The position numbers and the translations under genes were made by a program. From the NCBI GenBank assembly GCA_963575745.1, contig CAUYUJ010019348.1, forward strand, positions 411,001 through 475,000: a stretch of DNA of 64,000 nt, given 5' to 3'. Origin of the DNA: Prorocentrum cordatum. Taxonomy: Eukaryota > Sar > Dinophyceae > Prorocentrales > Prorocentraceae. Of this stretch, positions 11,138 through 21,242 are shown piece after piece; position 1 is the first letter of the stretch; each line of letters starts with the position of its first letter. Below the pieces are notes generated by a model, which worked only from the letters and a program-made list of their open reading frames with translations, was not told the DNA's origin and did not search any database.

Positions 11138-11708
11138 GTCGCCGCTCAGGCGCCTGTAGCGGTGACTAATTCAAGTCACTCGCAAAGCTTCATTACAAAC
11201 GAATCATCTTGATCGTCAAGATAACGATGGTGCTAGAAGCATCAGCACTCACCGCATATTCTCGTGAGCGAAACAGGCTCACGCGGCTTGCAACGCAGGC
11301 TGCCCTCGGGACGATTTAACGGGTGCTCGCGCGCGCCTGCGCCGAAATGCACAACGCAACGGGCACTCGGCTGGAATCTCATTACTTTGTAATCAGATAA
11401 GTGCTTGGTAGCGGAGCAGAGGTGGCGAAGAGCGTCGCCAAAAGAACAGAGCGCACACACACATTGACAGGCAAGTATTACTAATAATACAGAAACAGTG
11501 CTTGGTAGCGGAGCAACCCGGGCGGGTGATCGTCATCACCGCGAGAAAGATAGCGCGCAAAAACAACAAACTGGTCTCGCTTTAGCTTCGCCGGGTGTAT
11601 AGCTCTGTAGCAATGCGGACTTGCGTGATCTTCACCAGACACGAACCTTCGCAGCAATGCGGGCTTACGTAATCTTCACCAGACACGAACCTTCGCAGCA
11701 ATGCGGAC
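11138..11708. other. 3' untranslated interior of the copia element, with short repeats
   Basis: No gene. GTGCTTGGTAGCGGAGCA occurs twice (about 11,401 and 11,500). A 44-base unit starting CAATGCGG occurs three times (11,611, 11,655, 11,699), with near-identical CTTCACCAGACACGAACC between copies. Confidence 0.7.
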
Positions 11709-12383
11709 TTACGTGAGCTTCTTCGCGCCCCTTGACGGGATGTCGGTGCTGCGCATCTGCGCCAATCTGCACTGGAGCTCAAGGCGGATGCTGTCATGCA
11801 GCCTGCTGAATTTGGGCGCGCTGCCGGCACGATGGTTGCGCCTTAGCCGCGACGTGTGGCGCCTGCCGGTCTTGCAGGTCACGCACGCGCTGCACGGGTT
11901 ATGGCCCGCCCGCAGATTGTGGCCCCGGACAGCGCGCTCGTTGATCTCGGTTGGCGACGCCGTCGGCGTGGCGTTGGACCAGGATGTCGCACTCGCAGCG
12001 GCCGATCTGAACGAGCTGGAAACCGTCTCTGGCGACGAAGGCGAAGCAGGGCCGAAGCTCGATGCCGATGGCGCAGCCGACGGCTTGATGGGAGCTCCTC
12101 CGGCGCTGGAGCTGCTCTGGGCGGCCGATGCAGCAGCCGAAGATGAAGCCTGCAGCGGCGCGTCGGGCATGAAGATGTCGCCGTCCTCGTCGGCGTCCTC
12201 GTCGGCGGGTGGCGGTGGCGGCTGAAGGTTGTTGCGCCGTCCCAGGCGCTGGCCGTCCGAGCCCGGATGGGGCGCGTCCTCAGCCTTGTCCTCAGCCGGG
12301 AAGCTGCCCTTGATGTGGCGATGGCCCAAGGTGTACCACATGACCGCAAAGATGCTGAACCCGATGGCCATGCCGAGGAACAT
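11709..12383 (-). CDS. Membrane-anchored, Cys-containing tail ORF downstream of RNase H
   Basis: 224 codons, starting just after the RNase H frame closes. The N-terminus is one hydrophobic helix (MFLGMAIGFSIFAVMWYTL), followed by GHRH, a long acidic, Ser/Ala/Pro-rich middle, and a basic C-terminal part with three Cys (PCSACVTCKTGRRHTSRLRR). It lies inside the element before the polypurine tract, so it is element-encoded; whether it is a separate protein or a frame-shifted extension of pol is unclear. Envelope proteins occupy this position in some LTR elements, but no envelope similarity is visible. The codon-biased, stop-free run with a sensible N-terminal membrane helix argues for real coding. 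Confidence 0.5.
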   Translation of the reverse strand: MFLGMAIGFSIFAVMWYTLGHRHIKGSFPAEDKAEDAPHPGSDGQRLGRRNNLQPPPPPADEDADEDGDIFMPDAPLQASSSAAASAAQSSSSAGGAPIKPSAAPSASSFGPASPSSPETVSSSFRSAAASATSWSNATPTASPTEINERAVRGHNLRAGHNPCSACVTCKTGRRHTSRLRRNHRAGSAPKFSRLHDSIRLELQCRLAQMRSTDIPSRGAKKLT

Positions 12384-12394
12384 GGAGAAGCACG

Positions 12395-12793
12395 TCAGGT
12401 AGCACGCGTACAGTAGTAGTTCGGGTCAAGCGGAGGCGAAGGTGTTGGCTGGCCCCGGACCTTGCCAATGCACGAGGCGAGCACGGAGGCGATCATGGCG
12501 GCATTTGGCTGCCTGGTGCCGAAGTTATGCTTCTTGGCGCCGAAGAACGAGATCAGCAGGCCGGTCTCCATCACCTTTGTGAGCGAGTCGGCAACCATGC
12601 TCCAGGTGGGCACCCAGGTCAAGCGCAGCTCGCTGTTGGGGTGCACAGACTCCTTGGTCATGGAGGCGACAATGCGGAACCGCTTGTCCGAGGACTGGCC
12701 CACGTCGAACTGAATGTGCGTGACGAGGCCCTTGCTGTCGCTATAGACCTCCCCAGGGCGCTTCAAGCTGAGGTCATCGATCTCCTTGAGCGG
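12395..12793 (-). CDS. copia RNase H domain, C-terminal part (cut by gap)
   Basis: The frame is open up to the gap edge (reading LKEIDDLSLKRPGEVYSDSK) and ends at 12,395. It carries the SDSKGLV segment with a catalytic-type Asp, and LTWVPTWSMVADSLTKVM, the hallmark end of copia RNase H (W-x-P-T-x-x-M-x-A-D-x-L-T-K). It removes the RNA strand during reverse transcription. The preceding reverse transcriptase should lie upstream, at higher coordinates, but the sequence beyond the gap is palindromic repeat instead. Confidence 0.8.
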   Translation of the reverse strand, partial: PLKEIDDLSLKRPGEVYSDSKGLVTHIQFDVGQSSDKRFRIVASMTKESVHPNSELRLTWVPTWSMVADSLTKVMETGLLISFFGAKKHNFGTRQPNAAMIASVLASCIGKVRGQPTPSPPLDPNYYCTRAT

Positions 12794-12893
12794 NNNNNNN
12801 NNNNNNNNNNNNNNNNNNNNNNNNNNNNNNNNNNNNNNNNNNNNNNNNNNNNNNNNNNNNNNNNNNNNNNNNNNNNNNNNNNNNNNNNNNNNN
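12794..12893. other. Assembly gap (100 N)
   Basis: Exactly 100 N, a conventional placeholder for unknown distance. It separates the RNase H fragment from the palindrome island, so the join between the two is not proven. Confidence 0.99.
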
Positions 12894-13009
12894 CCATGTT
12901 AGAGCTCCCTGGGAGCTCTAACATAACATGTTAGAGTTCCCTGGAGCTGTAACATGCCATGTTAGAGCTCCCTGGGAGCTCTAACCTACCCGCCGCCGCC
13001 GCGGTCGCC

Positions 13010-13620
13010 CCTTAACCGTTTTACAATCGACTGCGCAACGGTTAAGACACCCCTCTCGCCAGGGGGGTCTTAACCGTTGCGCAATCGATTGTGGAACGGT
13101 TAGGCGCTCCGCCGCCGCCGCCGCCGCCGCCGCCCCTTAACCGTTTCGCAATCGATTGCGCAACGGTTAAGACCCCCTCTCGCCAGGGGGGAGCCTTAAC
13201 CGTTGCGCAATCGATTGTGAAACGGTTAAGCGCCGCAGCCGCGGCCGCCGCAACCGCCGCCGTCCCGTAACCGTTTAACCGTTTCACAATCGATTGCGCA
13301 ACGGTTAAGACCCCCCTCTCGCCAGGGGGGCCTTAACCGTTGCGCAATCGATCGTCAAACGGTTAAGCGCTCCGCCGCCGCCACCGCTGCCGCCGCCGCC
13401 CCTTAACCGTTTCACAATCGATTGCGCAACGGTTTTAAGACCCCCCTCTCGCCAGGGGGTCCCTTAACGGTTGCGCAATCGATTGTGAAACGGTTAAGCG
13501 CCGCCGCCGCCGCCCCCGCCGGCCGCCGCCGCCGCCGCCGCCCCTTAACCGTTTCACAATCGATTGCGCAACGGTTAAGGCCCCCCCCCGTCTCGCCAGG
13601 GGGGGGCCTTAACCGTTGCG
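13010..13620. repeat. ATCGAT compound-palindrome array, left arm
   Basis: About five compound units of roughly 120 bases. Each contains two 36-base palindromes centred on CAATCGATTG. The two half-site types are CCGTTTCACAATCG and CCGTTGCGCAATCG. The GCGC half always faces a CCCCCTCTCGCCAGGGGG spacer and the CACA half always faces a CCG-triplet tract, so every unit is itself an inverted repeat. Confidence 0.9.
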
Positions 13621-14210
13621 CAACGTTGTCCTCCTCCTCCTCCTCCTCCTCCTCCTGCTCATCCTCCTGATCCCCCTGTGCCTCGTGCCCTGCATCCCCC
13701 TCTCCTCGTCTTTATTATTATTATTATTTCTCCTCCTCCTCCTCATCATCATCACCATCATCATCATCAACAGCAACAGTATCGGCATCCTCAGCATCAT
13801 CATCATCATCGTCGTCATCATCGTCATCATCAGCAGCATCATCATCATCATTATCATCGCTATCATCATCATAATCAGCATCCCCCCGTGGCCCATGGCC
13901 CTCCTCCTGCTCGCCCTTTTTCCTGCTCTCCTGCTCCTCCTGCTCCTCATCCTCCTCCTCCTCCTCCTCGCGCCCCCCCTCATCCCCTCTCTCCTCCTCC
14001 TCCGCTCCGCCCCCCCCCCCTCCCCCACCAGCAGCAGCAGCAACACTAGCACCGGCAGCAGCACCAGCAGCAACACCATCAGCAGCAGCAGCAGCAGCAA
14101 CAGCCGCAGCAGCAGCATCACTGGCAGCGCTGGCAGCAGCACCACGAGCACCTGCAGCAGCATTACCACTAGCAGCAGCAGCAGCAGCAGCAGCAGTAGC
14201 AGCAGCACCC
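13621..14210. repeat. CTC/ATC/CAG-rich low-complexity block, left arm
   Basis: CTCCTC, then ATCATC, then CTCCTC, then CAGCAG triplet tracts. Pairs with the complementary block at 18,936-19,480. Long frames encode homopolymeric or dipeptide-like sequence only. Confidence 0.9.
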
Positions 14211-14525
14211 CTCTTGGGCCATCTTGGAGCCATCTTGGGGCCTCGGATGGTCATCGGAAACGAAAAGGCGAGAAGGCACACATCACATATTTTCTGTAAG
14301 TGTTTAGAGGCTTTTGGCATCTTGGGGGCCTCCTTGGAGGTCTCCGAGGCCTCTTGGAGCCGTCTTGGAGCGTTCTTGGGGCCCCTTGGAGCATCTTCAG
14401 GGCCATCTCGAGGAAGTCTAGGCTATCTTGAAGCATCTCGGAGGTCATCTTGGGCTCTCCGAGGCGCTCTTGGGGCCGTCTTGGGCCATCTTGGGCTCTC
14501 TAACTACCCGCGGGGCGCCCCGCCC
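14211..14525. repeat. CTTGGG module, left copy
   Basis: TTGGGCCATCTTGGAGCC-like steps every 12-20 bases flank a less repetitive core (about 14,241-14,330: CCTCGGATGGTCATCGG, then an AAGGCGAGAAGGCACAC and TATTTTCTGTAAG stretch). Other copies: 18,620-18,935 (inverted), 20,440-20,840 (direct), and diverged relatives near 33,440 and 60,180. Confidence 0.85.
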
Positions 14526-15056
14526 AGGTCCAGGGCTGGGGTGGGGGGAGGGGGGGGGGGGGGGGGGGGGGCGGGGCGGAGGGGGGCGCGAGGAGGAGAG
14601 AAGGAGGAGGATGAGGAGCAGGAGGAGCAGGATAGCAGGAAACAAGGGTGAGCAGGAGGAGGGCCATGGGCCATAGGGGGATGCTGATTACGATGGTGAT
14701 GATGATGATGATGACGATGATGAGGAGGAGCTCTAACATGGTATGTTAGAGCTCCCATGGAAGCTCTAACATGACAGGTTAGAGCTCTCTTTATTCTCCT
14801 CTCCTTCTCCTCCCTCTCCTTCTCTGCCGTACTCCCTCTGTTAGAGCTCTCTTTCTCCTCTCTCTCCTCCCTCTCCCTGTTAGAGCTCTCTGTCTCCTCT
14901 CTCCTTCTCCTCTCCTTCTCCTCCCTGTCGTTCTCTTTCTTCTCCTCTCCTTCTCCTCATCGCTCCTCCCCCTCCCTCGCCTCCTCCTGCTCCTTGTCCG
15001 CTTTCCCCTCCTCCTTCTTCCTCCTCCCCGCGGCGAGGACAGCGACGTCAGAAACA

Positions 15057-15107
<51 letters not shown>

Positions 15108-15149
15108 GCGGCGGCGGGGGAGAGGGGGCCGCTTCCGACGAGGAGGCCG
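14526..15149. repeat. G-rich, GAT and CTCCTT blocks, left arm
   Basis: G tract at 14,540-14,570, GATGAT run at 14,690-14,735, CTCCTT-rich stretch 14,790-15,010, CGACGA/CGGCGG run 15,055-15,118. TTAGAGCTC half-palindromes occur at 14,745-14,790 and singly at 14,840 and 14,880. Pairs with 17,940-18,600. Confidence 0.85.
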
Positions 15150-16230
15150 GGAGCTCTAACATGCCATGTTAGAGTTCCCACGGAGCTCTAACATGCCATG
15201 TTGGAGCTCCCAGGGAGCTCTGACATACTCTAACATGCTATATTAGAGCTCCGTTGGAGCTCTAACAAGCCATGTTAGAGCTCCCTGGGAGCTCTAACAT
15301 AGAATGTTAGGGCATGTTAGAGCTCCCACGGAGCTCTAACATACCATGTTAGGGCTCCCAGGGAGCTCTAACATACTCTAACATGCTATGTTAGAGCTCC
15401 GTTGGAACCCGGTATGTTAGAGCTCCCAGGGAGCTCTAACATGGGAGCTTTAACATAGCATGTTAGAGCTCCCTGGGAGCTCTAACGTGCTGTGTTAGAG
15501 CTCCCTGGTAGCTCTAACCTACCCGTCGTCGCCGCCGCCGTGTTAGAGCTCCCACGGAGCTCTAACATACGATGTTAGAGCTCCCAGGGAGCTCTCCCAT
15601 AATCTAACATGCTATGTTAGAGCTCCATTGGAGCTCTAACTTACGATGATGTTAGAGCCCCAGGGAGCTCCACCAGACTTTATCATGCTATGTTAGAGCT
15701 CCGTTGGAGCTCTAACGTGCCATGTTCGAGCTCCCTGGGAGTGCAAACATAACATGTTAGAACTCCCGGGAGCTCTATCATGCCATGTTAGAGCTCCCTG
15801 GGAGGTCGAACATGCTAGGTTAGAGGTGCCAGGGAGTTCCCTGGGAGCTCTTACATGACATGCTTCAGCCCCCAGGGAGCTATAACATGACATGTTCGAG
15901 GTCCCACGGAGTTCTAACATGCGACGTTCGAGCTCCCACGGAGCTCTAACATACAACGTTAGAGCTCCCAGGGAGCTCTAACATAATATAGCATGCTAGG
16001 TTAGAGCTCCATCGGAGCTCTAACATGCGATGTTAGAGCTCCCAGGGAGCTCTCACAAATTCTAACATGCCATGTTCGAGCGAACATGAAGCTCTACATA
16101 CGAGTTAGAGCTCCATGGGAGCGCTAAGTGCCATGTTAGAGCTCCCACGAGCTCTAACATACCATGTTAGAGACCCCAGGGAGCTCTAACCTACTCTAAC
16201 ATTTGCTATGTTAGAGCTTCCACGGAACTC
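15150..16230. repeat. GAGCTC palindrome array, left arm
   Basis: About 30 copies of a unit of about 32 bases. Its core is GAGCTCCCTGGGAGCTC, with variable centre (CTGG, CAGG, ACGG, ATGG, GTTGG). Units are joined by TAACATGCTATGTTA, itself a palindrome, so dyad centres alternate along the array. Some units are degraded near 15,800-16,150. Confidence 0.9.
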
Positions 16231-16233
16231 TAA

Positions 16234-16264
<31 letters not shown>

Positions 16265-16745
16265 CTAACCGTTCACAATCGTTGCGCAACGGTTGAGGCC
16301 CCCCCCCTCTCGCCGGGGGGGGGTGGCCTCAACCCTGCTGCGCGACGATTGTGAAACGGTGAGGCCCCCCCCTTCTCGCCAGGGGGGGGGCTTTAACCGT
16401 GTCGCAATCGATTGCGCAACGGTTAAGGCCCCCCCCTGGCGAGAGGAGGGGGTCTTAACCGTTGCGCGATCGATCGAATCCTGGTTGGGACCACCCCTCG
16501 CGATAGGGGGTCTTAACCGTTCCGCGATCGATCGCGGAGCGGTTAAGACCCGGAAACCTTAACCGTTTTCGCAATTCGATGTGAAAACGGTTAAGCGCCC
16601 CCCCCCTCTCGCAGGGGGGGCCTTAAAACCGTGCTCAATCGATGCGACGCGTCAAGCCCCCCCCTTGGCGAGAGGGGGGGGGGGGTCTTAAACCGCTTGC
16701 GCAATCCGATGTGAAACGGGTACGGCGGCGGGCGGCGGCGGCGGC
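16231..16745. repeat. Central ATCGAT palindrome array (axis of the giant inverted repeat)
   Basis: Several ATCGAT-centred palindromes. The spacer changes orientation across it, from CCCCTCTCGCC-type at 16,305 and 16,370 to CCCTGGCGAGAGG-type at 16,427 and 16,658. Copies here are the most degraded (for example CAATTCGATGTG near 16,575). Confidence 0.85.
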
Positions 16746-17940
16746 GCGGGCTAGAGCTCTCAGGGAGCTCTAACATAGCATGTTAAAGTATGGTAGAGCT
16801 CCCTGGGAGCTCTAGCATGGTATGTTAGAGCTCCGTGGGAGGTCTAACATGACATGGTAGGGCTCCCCGGGAGCTCTAGCATCGTATGTTAGAGCCCCAA
16901 TGGAGCTCTAACGTAGCATGTTATATTATGTTAGAGCTCCCTGGGAGCTCTAACATCGCATGTTAGAGCTCCGTGGGAGCGCTCTAAGTGCTATGGTAGA
17001 GCTCCCAGGGAGCTATAACATAGGCAAGTCGAGTCTGTTAGAGCTCCCTGGGAGCTCTAACATGCTATGTTAGAGCTCCCTGGGAGCTCTAACATCGTAT
17101 GTTAGAGCTCCAATGGAGCTCTAACATAGCATGTTATAATATGTTAGAACATCGTATGTTAGAGCTCCGTGGGAGCTCTGACATCGTATGTTAGAACTTC
17201 GTGGGACCTCTAACATGTCATGTTATACCTCCCTGGGAGCTGAAGCATGTCATGTAAGAGCTCCCAGGGGTCTCCCTGGCACCTCTAACCTAGCATGTTA
17301 GACCTCCCAGGGAGCTCTAACATGGCATGATAGAGCTCCAGTGAGTTCTAACATGTTATGTTTGTACTCCCAGGGAGCTCTAACATGCATGTTAGAGCTC
17401 CAACGGAGCTCTAACATAGCATGTTAGAGTATGTTAGAACTCCCTGGGAGCTCTAACATCGTATGTTAGAGCTGCAACGGAGCTCTGACATAGCATGTTA
17501 GATTATGTTAGAGCTCCCTGGGAGCTCTAACATCGCAAGTTAGAGCTCCGTGGGAGCTTTAACACGGCGGCGGGTAGGTCAGAGCGACCAGGGAGCTCTA
17601 ACATAGCACGTTAGAGCTCCCAGGGAGCTCTAACCTGCTATGTTAGAGCTCCATGTTAGAGCTCCATGGAGCTCTAACATACCGAGCTCCAAGCTCTAAC
17701 ATAGCATGTTAGAGTATGTTAGAGCTCCCTGGGAGCTCTAACATGGTGTGTTAGAGCTCCGTGGGAGCTCTAACATGCTCTAACATGCTATGTTAGAGCT
17801 CCCCGGGAGCTCTAACATGGCTTGTTAGAGCTCCAACGGCGCTCTAACATAGCATGTTAGAGTATGTTAGAGCTCCATGGGAGCTCTAACATTGTATGTT
17901 AGAGCTCCGTGGGGGCTCTAACGTGGCATGTTAGAGCTCC
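16746..17940. repeat. GAGCTC palindrome array, right arm
   Basis: About 35 units of the 32-base alternating-dyad repeat. Around 17,038-17,130 consecutive units keep exact 32-base spacing. Larger steps arise where a TATGTTAGAGTATG linker replaces the normal one. Confidence 0.9.
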
Positions 17941-17972
17941 CGGCCTCCTCGTCGGAAGCGGCCCCCTCTCCC

Positions 17973-18036
<64 letters not shown>

Positions 18037-18405
18037 TGTTTCTGATGTCGCTGTCCTCGCCGCGAGGAGGAGGGAGAAGGAGGAGGGGAAAGTGGACAAG
18101 GAGCAGGAAGAGGTGAGGGAGGGGGAGGAGAGATGAGGAGAAGGAGAGGAGAAAGACAACGACAGGGAGGAGAAGGAGAGGAGAAGGAGAGAGAGGAGAA
18201 AGAGAGCTCCAACAGAGGGAGGGAGGAGAGAGAGGAGAAAGAGAGCTCTAAGAGAAGGAGTACGGCAGAGAAGGAGAGGGAGGAGAAGGAGAGGAGAAGA
18301 AACAGAGCTCTAACATGTCACGTTAGAGCTTCCATTGGAGCTCTAACATACCATGTTAGAACTCATCCTCCTCCTCCTCCTCATCATCATCAGCATCATC
18401 ATCAG

Positions 18406-18437
<32 letters not shown>

Positions 18438-18935
18438 CCATCATCATCATCATCGTCATCATCGCCGTCATCATCGTAATCAGCATCCCCCCATGGCCCA
18501 TGGCCCTCCTCCTGCTCACCCTTTTTCCTGCTATCCTGCTCCTCCTGCTCCTCATCCTCCTCCTTCTCCTCCTCCTCACGCCCCCCCTCCCCCTACCCCC
18601 CCCCCTGGACCTGGACGGGGCGCCCCGCGGGTAGTTAGAGAGCCCAAGATGGCCCAAGACGGCTCCAAGAGCGCCTCGGAGAGCCCAAGATGACCTCCGA
18701 GATGCTTCAAGATAGCCTAAGATGCCTCAAGATGGCCCCGAAGATTCTCCAAGGGGCCCCAAGAACGCTCCAAGACGGCTCCAAGAGGCCTCGGAGACCT
18801 CCAGGGAGGCCCCCAAGATGCCAAACCTTTAAACACTTTAAGAAAATATGTGATTTGTGCCTTCTCGCCTTTTCGCTTCCGATGACCATCCGAGGCCCCA
18901 AGATGGCTCCAAGATGGCCCAAGAGGGCTGCTGCT
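17941..18935. repeat. Right-arm counterpart of 14,211-15,149
   Basis: GCCGCC/GTCGTC run, GAGAAGG-rich stretch, CTC/ATC block and the CTTGGG module in reverse orientation (18,620-18,935, core CTTCTCGCCTTTTCGCTTCC at 18,861-18,890). It matches the left arm block by block. Confidence 0.85.
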
Positions 18936-19480
18936 ACTGCTGCTGCTGCTGCTAGTGGTAATGCTGCTGCAGGTGCTCGTGGTGCTGCTGCCGGTGCTGC
19001 CAGTGATGCTGCTGCTGCGGCTGTTGCTGCTGCTGCTGCTGCTGATGGTGCTGCTGCTGGTGCTGCTGCTGGTGCTAGTGCTGCTGCTGCTGGTGGGGGA
19101 GGGGGGGGGGGGGGGGGCAGAGCGGAAGGGGGGGGGGGGGGAGGGGTGGGGGGGGGGCGTGAGGAGGAGGAAAAGGAGGAGGATGAGGGGCAGGAGCAGG
19201 AGAGCAGGAAAAAGGGCGAGCAGGAGGAGGGCCATGGGCCACGGGGGGATGCTGATTATGATGATGATAACGATGATAATGATGATGCTGCTGATGATGA
19301 TCACGATGATGATGGTGACGACGATGATGATGATGATGCCGAGGATGCCGATGCTGCTGCTGCTGACGATGATGAGGAGGAGGAGGAATAATAATAAGAA
19401 AGGCGAGGAGAGGGGGATGCAGGGCACGAGGCGCCAGGGGGATCAGGGAGGATGAGCAGGAGGAGGAGGAGGACAACGTT
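18936..19480. repeat. GCT/GAT low-complexity block, right arm
   Basis: GCTGCT run, G tract at 19,095-19,155, GAGGAG and GATGAT runs, ending GGAGGACAACGTT. It is the inverted counterpart of 13,621-14,210. Confidence 0.9.
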
Positions 19481-20025
19481 GCGCAACGGTTAAGGCCCCC
19501 CCCCCCTGGCGAGAGGAGGGGGCCTTAACCGCTGCGCAATCGATTGTGAAACGGTTAAGGGGCGGCGGCGGCAGCGGCGGCGGCAGCGGAGCGCTTGACC
19601 GTTTGACAATCGATTGCGCAACGGTTAGGCCCCCCTGGCGAGAGCGGGGTCTTAACCTTTGCGCAATCGATTGTGAAACGGTTAAGCGGTTGCGGAGCGG
19701 CGGCGGCGGCGGCGGCGGCGGCTGCGGCGCTTGACCGTTCACCAATCGATTGCGCAACGGTTAAGGCCCCCCCTCGCCAGGGGTGGGGCGGCGGCGGCGG
19801 CGCGCAACCGTTTCACAATCGATTGCGCAACGGTTAGGCTCCCCCCTGCGAGAGGGGGTCTTAACCGTTGCGCAATCGATTGTGAAACGGTTAAGGGGCG
19901 GCGGCGGCGGCGGCGGCGGGTTACAATCGATTGCGCAACGGTTAAGACCCCCTGGCGAGAGGGGGGTCTTAACCGTTGCGCAATCGATTGTAAAACGGTT
20001 AAGGGGCGGCGGCGGCGGCGGCGGG
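19481..20025. repeat. ATCGAT compound-palindrome array, right arm
   Basis: About five compound units with the spacer in the CCCCCTGGCGAGAGGGGG orientation, opposite to the left arm, as expected for an inverted copy. GGC-triplet tracts separate units. Confidence 0.9.
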
Positions 20026-20400
20026 TAGGTTAGAGCTCCCAGGGAGCTCTAACATGGTATGTTACAGCTCCAGGGAACTCTAACATGTTATGTTAGAGCT
20101 CCCATGGAGCTCTAACATGGCATGTTAGAGCTCCCACGGAGCTATACCATAGCATGTTAGAGTATGTTAGAACTCCCTGGGAGCTCGAACATCGTATGGT
20201 ACAGCTCCGTGGGAGCTCTAACATAGCATGTTAGAGCTCCATGGCAGATCTAACATGCCATGGTAGAGTTCCACGGGAGCTCTAGCGGGGGGGTCTAACG
20301 TAGCTTGTTCGAGCTCCCTGAAGCTCTAACAAACCATGTTAGAGCTCCCTGTCAGAGCTCCCTGGGAGCTCTACCATGTGATGGGAAATCGATCAACGAA
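20026..20400. repeat. GAGCTC palindrome array, right outer
   Basis: About eleven units, several degraded. It matches the short GAGCTC segment left after the gap at 12,894-13,000. Confidence 0.85.
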
Positions 20401-20876
20401 GGGGGGTCCCTCAAATCGCCCTGCCCCTCGGGAGCCCACAACATAGCCTCCTGGACCCCTCTTGGGGCGCTCTTGGAGCGCTCTTGGGCGCTCTTGGGGC
20501 CGTATTGGGGCTCTCTTGGCCCCCTCTTGGGACCCTCTTGGGCCATCTTGGAGCCATATCGGGGCCTCGGATGGTCATCGGATGCGAAAAAGCGATAAGA
20601 CACACATCATTTATTTTCTGTAAGTTTTAAAAAGGATTTTGGCATCTCGGGGGCCTCCTTGGAGGTCCCCGATGCCCCTTGGAGCCGCATTGGAGCGTTC
20701 TTGGGGCCCCTTGGAGAATCTTCGGGGCCACGTGGAGGCATCCTAGGCTATCTTGAAGCATCTCGGAGGTCATCTTGGGCTCTCCGAGGCGCTCTTGGAG
20801 CCGTCTTGGGCCATCTTGGGCTCTCTAACTACCAGCGGGGCGCCCCGTCCAGGTCCAGGGGAGGGAGTGGGGGGAT

Positions 20877-20909
<33 letters not shown>

Positions 20910-21242
20910 CGCGAGGGGAAGGAGGATGAGGATGAGGATCAGGAGGAGCAGGATAGCAGGACAAAGGGTGAGCAGGAGGAGGGCCATGGGCCCTGGGGGG
21001 AGTGATGATGACGATGATGATGATGACGATGATGATGATGACGACGATGCTGCTGATGACGATGATGATGGTGACGACGATGATGATGACGATGACGATG
21101 ACGATGATGATGATGCTGACGACGACGACGATGATGATGATGATGCTGATGATGACGACGATTAGGGCTCACATGGAGCTCTAACATAGCATGTTCGAGC
21201 GCACGGGGAGCTCTAACATGGCACGTGATACCAAGGTAGAGC
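20401..21242. repeat. Third CTTGGG module, GAT tract and terminal GAGCTC units
   Basis: 20,440-20,840 is a direct copy of 14,211-14,525, sharing CCTCGGATGGTCATCGG near 20,565. A G tract (20,879-20,910) and a 160-base GATGAT/GACGAT run (21,000-21,160) follow, then two GAGCTC units. This part lies outside the inverted repeat, so the module has been copied a third time. Confidence 0.85.

Larger units (their letters stand above)
12894..20300. repeat. Giant imperfect inverted repeat composed of short palindromes
   Basis: Features pair across an axis near 16,550. The AACGTT boundary at 13,622 pairs with 19,480; GCCCATGGCC at 13,891 with 19,239; CCTCGGATGGTCATCGG at 14,241 with 18,905; TAACTACCCG at 14,501 with 18,637; GCTTCCGACGAGG at 15,131 with 17,959. 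The coordinate sums stay within about 60 of 33,120, so arms of at least 3.6 kb are nearly collinear with little spacer. Each arm runs, outside to inside: GAGCTC palindromes, ATCGAT palindromes, CTC/ATC-rich block, CTTGGG module, G-rich and GAT block, CTCCTT block, GAGCTC palindromes, with ATCGAT palindromes at the centre. No gene is credible inside it. Confidence 0.85.

Noticed and set aside
13609-14299. Long ORFs on both strands in CTC/ATC-rich DNA
   Set aside because: They encode runs of Leu, Ile, Met, Asp or Ser from triplet repeats, and equal-length frames exist on both strands.
15150-17940. CRISPR-like array
   Set aside because: Units are palindromic and directly joined by short palindromic linkers; there are no unique spacers of constant length and no cas-type genes, and the host is eukaryotic.
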